From Thermoplasmatales archaeon SW_10_69_26 (GTDB lineage Archaea > Thermoplasmatota > SW-10-69-26), in the NCBI GenBank assembly GCA_003009755.1, contig PXUB01000003.1, forward strand, positions 25,667 through 89,666: a stretch of DNA of 64,000 nt. Direction: 5' to 3'. Under the pieces are notes generated by a model that was given only the letters and a program-made list of their open reading frames with translations, searched no databases and was not told the origin of the DNA. A program made the position numbers and the translations under genes. Numbering within the stretch: the first letter of the stretch is position 1; each line of letters begins with the position of its first letter. Below, in pieces: positions 59,767 through 64,000 of the stretch.

Positions 59767-61302
59767 GTGGACGAGGTGTCGGCTCGCCTCCCCCTCGCCC
59801 TGGCAGTCCTCGTGCTGGCGGCCCCGCTGGCCGGCTGCATCGGGACCACCCGGGACGACACGGTGCAGGCGCAGAACGCAACCGACAACGTGACCGAGCC
59901 CGAGCCGACCGTCGGCAACCCGGCCGAGGTCTACGTCGCCGGCACCAACGCCAGCTCGGCGCTCGGCAACGCCACCGGCGAGCTGCCGGTCGGCATCGGT
60001 CTGCCCGTCCCGGGTCCGCTGTTCGAGCCGACGATCGGCGTCACCAGCGAGGGCACGCTGTTCGTGTCCAACACCGGCAGGGGCGAGCTCACCGAGGAGG
60101 ACCCACCGCCCGACACCGAGTACTCCTCGATCCTGCGCAGCACCGACGACGGCGAGACGTGGGAGGACGTGACCGGCTCGGTCGGTCCCGTGTCGGTCCC
60201 GCCGGAGACCGGCGACCCCTACGTGTACGTCGACGAGGAGACCGACCGCGTCTACAACCTCGACATGATCGGGCTCAACTGCAACTGGGTCCGCTTCAGC
60301 GACGACGCCGGCGATTCCTGGGTCAACAACCCGGCCGGTTGCGGCCAACCGCCGGTCCTCGACCACCCGACGATCTTCGCCGGCGACCCGACGACGCTCG
60401 AGACGACGGCCTACGAGAACGTCGTCTACCTGTGCGTCAACCGGGTCGCCGACAGCGCGTGCGCGACCAGCCTCGACGGCGGCGTGACTTGGAGCCCGTT
60501 CCGCACCGTCTACCCCGGCGCCGAAGCCGACGGCAGCTTCTGCGGCGGCCTGCACGCCCACGGCACGACCGGTCCCGAGGGCACCGCCTACCTCCCCAAG
60601 GGCCAATGCGGCACGCCCACCCTAGCCATCAGCCAGGACAACGGTCTCACCTGGGAGACCGTCGAGATCACGACCGAGGTCCCCTCGGTCGGCCACGAGG
60701 TCGCCATCGCCACCGACGACCAAGCCAACGTGTTCGCCCACTGGATCGGCGAGGACCTGCACGCCTACCTGGCCTACAGCGAGGACCAGGGCCGGACGTG
60801 GAGCGAGCCCGTCGACGTCACACCGCCCGACGTCGAGCTGACCAGCCACCCCACGATCGCGGCCGGCGCGAACGGCTCCGTCGCGCTCGCCTACGTCGGC
60901 ACCGAGACCGCCGCCAGCGGCTACGGCGAGGTGTCGGCCAACGCGACCTGGAACGGCTACATCACGACCGTGCTCGACGCCCGCACCGCCGAGCCGACCG
61001 TCACGACCGTCACCGCCAACGATCCCGACAACCCGCTGGCCCGGGGCGAGTGCGGCGGCACGCGGTGCCGGGCGGCCAACGACGCCGGCATCGGCGACTT
61101 CATCGACGTCACGATCGACGACGACGGTCGCCCGTGGGCCGCCTTCGTCGACGTCTGCCTCGAGACGTGCGAGCAGACCGGTGAGTCGGTGCGCGAGGAG
61201 GGCATCGGGTTCGTCGGCACGCTCACCGAGGGCTCCGCGCTCGTCGGCGACGGCGCGCTCGAACCGCTGGACGCCGAGCCCCCGAACGCGACCGAGAGCT
61301 GA
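59767..61302 (+). CDS. Secreted lipoprotein with BNR/Asp-box repeats, paralogue
   Basis: Predicted 511 residues starting at GTG 59767, six bases after the previous stop. The lipobox AAPLAGC is present. It shares long stretches with its neighbour (EPTIGVTSEG, PTTLETTAYENVVYLCVN, FCGGLHAHGTTGP) and ends in the same DDDGRPWAA block. The pair is a tandem duplication. Confidence 0.82.
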   Translation: MDEVSARLPLALAVLVLAAPLAGCIGTTRDDTVQAQNATDNVTEPEPTVGNPAEVYVAGTNASSALGNATGELPVGIGLPVPGPLFEPTIGVTSEGTLFVSNTGRGELTEEDPPPDTEYSSILRSTDDGETWEDVTGSVGPVSVPPETGDPYVYVDEETDRVYNLDMIGLNCNWVRFSDDAGDSWVNNPAGCGQPPVLDHPTIFAGDPTTLETTAYENVVYLCVNRVADSACATSLDGGVTWSPFRTVYPGAEADGSFCGGLHAHGTTGPEGTAYLPKGQCGTPTLAISQDNGLTWETVEITTEVPSVGHEVAIATDDQANVFAHWIGEDLHAYLAYSEDQGRTWSEPVDVTPPDVELTSHPTIAAGANGSVALAYVGTETAASGYGEVSANATWNGYITTVLDARTAEPTVTTVTANDPDNPLARGECGGTRCRAANDAGIGDFIDVTIDDDGRPWAAFVDVCLETCEQTGESVREEGIGFVGTLTEGSALVGDGALEPLDAEPPNATES

Positions 61303-61350
61303 CCGAGGCTCGCGGGACCGTTAACAAGGCGGGGCTCGTTCGGGGCCACG

Positions 61351-62316
61351 ATGCCCGACGTCCGGTTCCTGTTCGCCGCCAGCCTGGCCTCGCCCGATCC
61401 CGGGCTCGAGGACCTCGACGACCAGATGCCCCGCGGTGCCGCCGAGGGCGAGATCCCCGCCCTCGACGACCCCGAGTTCGGCGAGGGTCGCTGGCTGCGC
61501 AGCGAGGACCCCGTCATCGTCGTCGAGGTCGACGACCAAGCCCGATGCTACCCGCTGCGGGTGCTCGACTACCACGAGATCGTCGACGACGAGATCGCCG
61601 GCCACCCCGTCGCCGTCACCTTCTGCCCGCTGTCCGGCGCCGGCATCGCGTGGGATCGACGCGTCGGTGACCGCGAGCTATCATTCCTCGTCAGCGGCCG
61701 CCTGTACCGCAACGATCTCGTCATGAAGGACCGCGAGACCGGCAGCCTGTGGCCCCAGATCCTCGGCCGGGCCCTCCACGGCGAGCTCCAATGCACCCAG
61801 CTGGCCTACGTGCCCACCTGGCGGACCACCTACGGCTGGTTCCGCCAACGCTACCCCGACGGCCTCGTGCTCTCGCGCCCGGGCCGCCACCGCGCCATCC
61901 AGTACGAGTCCCGCGCCAACCCCGGCTACCCCGACAGCGACCAGACGCTGTTCGAGCCCGAGCACGAGGACGAGCGCATACCTCGCAAGCGCCGCGTGGT
62001 CGGCCTCGCCCACGGGGACGACGCGCTGGCGATCCGGCGCTGGGACCTCGAGGAGGTCGGCCTGACGATCGAGACCGTCGGCGGCGAGGACGTCATCCTC
62101 GGCGTCGTCCGCGGCCGCACCGTCGCCTGGTGGACCGGCGACAGGACCTTCACTGTCGACGAAGACGGCTACCTCGTCGGACCCCGCGGCGAGCGCTGGG
62201 ACAGCTACCACGGCCGCGAGGGCAACCGACACCTCGAGCCCGCCCCCGTCGTCGACTGCTTCTGGTTCGCCTGGGCCGACATCCACCCCGACACGCGCCT
62301 TTGGCACGAGACCTGA
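61351..62316 (+). CDS. DUF3179 family protein
   Basis: Predicted 321 residues: VVVEVDDQARCYPLRVLDYH, VAVTFCPLSGAGIAWDRRVG and GSLWPQILGRALHGEL match DUF3179, a family of unknown biochemical role with a conserved Cys in FCPLxxxG. No signal peptide is apparent in this copy, though many family members are exported. GTTAACAAGG lies about 30 bases before the ATG. Confidence 0.83.
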   Translation: MPDVRFLFAASLASPDPGLEDLDDQMPRGAAEGEIPALDDPEFGEGRWLRSEDPVIVVEVDDQARCYPLRVLDYHEIVDDEIAGHPVAVTFCPLSGAGIAWDRRVGDRELSFLVSGRLYRNDLVMKDRETGSLWPQILGRALHGELQCTQLAYVPTWRTTYGWFRQRYPDGLVLSRPGRHRAIQYESRANPGYPDSDQTLFEPEHEDERIPRKRRVVGLAHGDDALAIRRWDLEEVGLTIETVGGEDVILGVVRGRTVAWWTGDRTFTVDEDGYLVGPRGERWDSYHGREGNRHLEPAPVVDCFWFAWADIHPDTRLWHET

Positions 62317-62329
62317 GGTGGTGGCGCGC

Positions 62330-62665
62330 GCGGTTGGCGGTGAGCACACAGAGCCACACAGGCACGGAGGCACAGAGAAGGGGGAGGGGGGACAGCTCAG
62401 GGATCGAGATGCGAAGAAGAGGTGGGAGTAGCGGAGGACAGGCGGGAAAGGTCGAACCGTGACCATGCCGTTGCCCGAGCGAGCTCCTTCGGAGGGTGTT
62501 GCTTTCGGGTCGCCCCTCCCTAGCCGTCGGTGTCGAGGTCGGCTGGCGATCGCAGCCTTCCCCTCCACCGGGGCTGACCGGTGGTGCTGGCTGAGATCAA
62601 CCTCCTTCAGGCGCGGCCCCGATTCGCACGGGGCCGCGCACCGCGGCCTGCCTGGAGGAGACAGG
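62330..62665 (+). other. Left flank of the IS110-type element, possible bridge-RNA region
   Basis: This is non-coding. The first part (62340-62380) holds short repeats of the CACAGAG/GCACGGAGG type that occur in many genomes. From about 62460 the stretch has hairpins: CTCC-TTC-GGAG, GGCTG...CAGCC (62541-62557), CCACCGG...CCGGTGG (62565-62584) and the 11-base stem at 62611-62639. IS110 elements of the IS621 type encode a structured bridge RNA just upstream of the transposase, so this region is a candidate. The element ends are not defined. Confidence 0.4.
62611..62639. promoter_or_regulatory. 11-base-pair hairpin before the transposase gene
   Basis: GCGCGGCCCCG and CGGGGCCGCGC pair perfectly around a seven-base loop (ATTCGCA). 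It ends 26 bases before ATG 62666. It could limit transposase translation or close the 3' part of an upstream RNA. Confidence 0.55.
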
Positions 62666-63748
62666 ATGCGCTACGCCGGCATCGACATCAGCAACAACCG
62701 CTTGGACCTGTGCGTGGTGGACGAGACGGGCGACGTCGTTCACCGAGACGAGCTTGCGAACAACGAGGCGGGCTACGAGGAGTTGACCGAACTCCTCACC
62801 CCCGAGGATCCGATCGGGCTCGAGGTTGGCACGTTGGCCTACCCGGTGCACGATTTCATGGTCGAGCGAGGCTACACCGTCCGGTTGGGCGATTCGCAGC
62901 GGATGAAGACGATCTGGCAGTGCGATCAGAAGTTCGACGGCAAGGACGCCTTCGAGATCGCGGATCTTCTTCGGATCGACAAGTTCCCCGAGGTCCACAT
63001 CCCCGACCCGGACGTGCTCGAGGCGCGCGAGTTGATTCGGGCGCGCAAAGACGTGGTCGAGCAGTGTACGCAGGCCAAGCAGCGGTTGGGCTCGTATCTG
63101 CGTCGGGAGGGGATCGATCCGCCGTTCGGCTCGGATGCATTGTACGGGGAGAAGGGACGAGCGTGGCTGCGTGAGCAGGATCTTGACGCAAAGAAGCGGT
63201 CGTTGATGGAGGCGCACTTGGCGCAGATCGAGGCTCTCGAGCCGCGGGTCGAGGAGTTGGATGAGATGGTGGCCGGGTTGATCGTGGATGATGCGATCGT
63301 GGATCGGCTCGTCTCGATCCCCGGCGTAGGGCTGCATAATGCGGCGGTGTTGCGTTTCGAGGTCGGGTCGATGGAGCGCTTCGACACGATCGGGCACTTT
63401 CGAGCCTACGCGGGTGGAGCTCCCCGGAATCGGCAGAGTGGTGGGCCGGCGCGGCAGGAGGGGCCGGTGCGTCGGTGCAACAAGCGGGTGAAGGCGGCGG
63501 TGGGGATCGCGGCGGAGTCGGCGGCAGTGAAGACGAAGGGCGAGAATCCGGTGAAGGCGATCTATCGCAAGCAGCGGGGCAAGGGCAAGCCTCGCAGCAA
63601 TGCTCTTGGACATGCTCGGGGGAAGATGTGCAACACGATCTATGCGGTCTGGACGAAGGGCGAGGAGTGTCGGTGGGGGAGTGAGGCGACGGCGGAGAAC
63701 AAGCGGTTGAAGATTAAGCGTCTGGCTCGCCGGGGGTCGGCTTCATGA
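62666..63748 (+). mobile_element. IS110-family transposase (DEDD recombinase)
   Basis: Predicted 360 residues. The RuvC-like N-terminal domain has Asp7 (YAGIDIS), Glu53 (GLEVG) and Asp91/Asp94 (KFDGKDAFE), the DEDD tetrad. The C-terminal transposase_20 domain has SIPGVGLHNAAVL, FRAYAGGAPRNRQSGG with the family serine, and a basic tail. Codon use is less GC-rich (many TTG, GCG and GAG triplets with A/T) than its neighbours. GGAGGAG lies just upstream. It is complete in the window. Confidence 0.88.
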
Positions 63749-64000
63749 CCGCTTCCCCCCCGATGACGGTGTAGGAGACGTCTTTGGGGGCTTGCGGCAC
63801 TGGCGTTCCCGGGTGGGCTTCGTGTTCGATTGCGGCCGTGGTGGACCGCTTAGACCGGGTTGCCTGGATTCCTGGGTTCGCCCGAGCCGTCGCCCCCGGC
63901 GGGCCGGACATCACAGTCATGTGCGTGGAGGTTGGTTAGTGCTTCGTGTAGGCTGCGGGGGTGGTTGGTTGCCCGCCAGCACCACAGACCGGAGGGGGGG
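63749..64000. other. Right flank of the IS110-type element
   Basis: About 250 bases to the window's end have no clear plus-strand gene. A minus-strand frame (63714-63920) overlaps the transposase end and reads KDVSYTVIGGEAVMKPTP near its end; it has no recognised match. In IS1111-type members the guide RNA would be on this side. The element's end is not visible. Confidence 0.4.

Noticed and set aside
56110-60606. A 1498-codon minus-strand gene
   Set aside because: It is antisense to the deacetylase and propeller genes and overlaps uS10; its composition follows high-GC frame bias and no motif is present.
63714-63920. Minus-strand gene at the right end of the IS element
   Set aside because: It overlaps the transposase end and has no recognised homologue; it may simply follow frame bias.
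1-64000. tRNA or rRNA genes
   Set aside because: I scanned the intergenic stretches for T-arm sequences and cloverleaf arms and saw none. Short or intron-containing tRNAs could be missed by eye.

Overview
The window comes from an archaeon with very high G+C and an acidic proteome. The archaeal markers are translation factor aIF1A (28014-28331), ribosomal protein uS10 (56358-56669), type II glyceraldehyde-3-phosphate dehydrogenase (24283-25326), archaeal triose-phosphate isomerase (26281-27009), a stand-alone GMP synthase glutaminase subunit (25417-25989) and a Dph6-like diphthamide ligase (51338-52030). Many genes have a TATA-like element (CTTATA, TTTTT or TTTA core) about 25 bases before an ATG or GTG start, as expected for leaderless archaeal transcripts. 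The acidic proteins suggest a salt-adapted lineage, either Halobacteria-like or an uncultured Thermoplasmatota group. I cannot place it more precisely from sequence alone.

Layout. Bases 1-9.8 kb are accessory DNA: two related Gly/Asp-repeat proteins, a CYP152-type P450, an iron alcohol dehydrogenase, an Xre-RES toxin-antitoxin (TA) pair, a nucleotidyltransferase-HEPN pair with a frameshifted HEPN gene, and pieces of neighbouring genes. 9.8-27 kb is mostly housekeeping: 4-hydroxyphenylpyruvate dioxygenase and a fumarylacetoacetase-family enzyme (tyrosine breakdown), an IMPase/NAD kinase/JAMM operon, ferredoxin, TrmI methylase, a cyclophilin-FKBP lipoprotein, aconitase, GAPDH, GuaA and TPI. 27-33 kb holds aIF1A, thiamine-binding proteins and three DUF429 genes. 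33.7-36.9 kb is a cluster of small secreted cysteine-rich proteins that share a leader but differ in their mature parts. 36.9-40 kb is a NikR-type regulator followed by a ZnuABC-type metal importer. 40-62 kb mixes central metabolism (LeuA/homocitrate synthase family, NadE, MTA/SAH deaminase) with a second P450, a tandem pair of amino-acid dehydrogenases of which one looks catalytically dead, a rhomboid protease and several secreted proteins. The right end carries an IS110-family element.

The most unusual signals are these. (1) Both TA modules lie just downstream of a metabolic gene, and each is followed by a second, damaged copy of that gene's 3' end. (2) A non-coding locus at 20717-20985 can fold into a closed multi-helix RNA that I cannot assign to a known family. 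(3) Four secreted proteins share a signal peptide but have divergent mature regions with 6 or 8 cysteines. (4) A 160-base structured repeat occurs three times between genes. (5) The non-coding flank of the IS110 transposase is rich in hairpins and could encode a bridge RNA.
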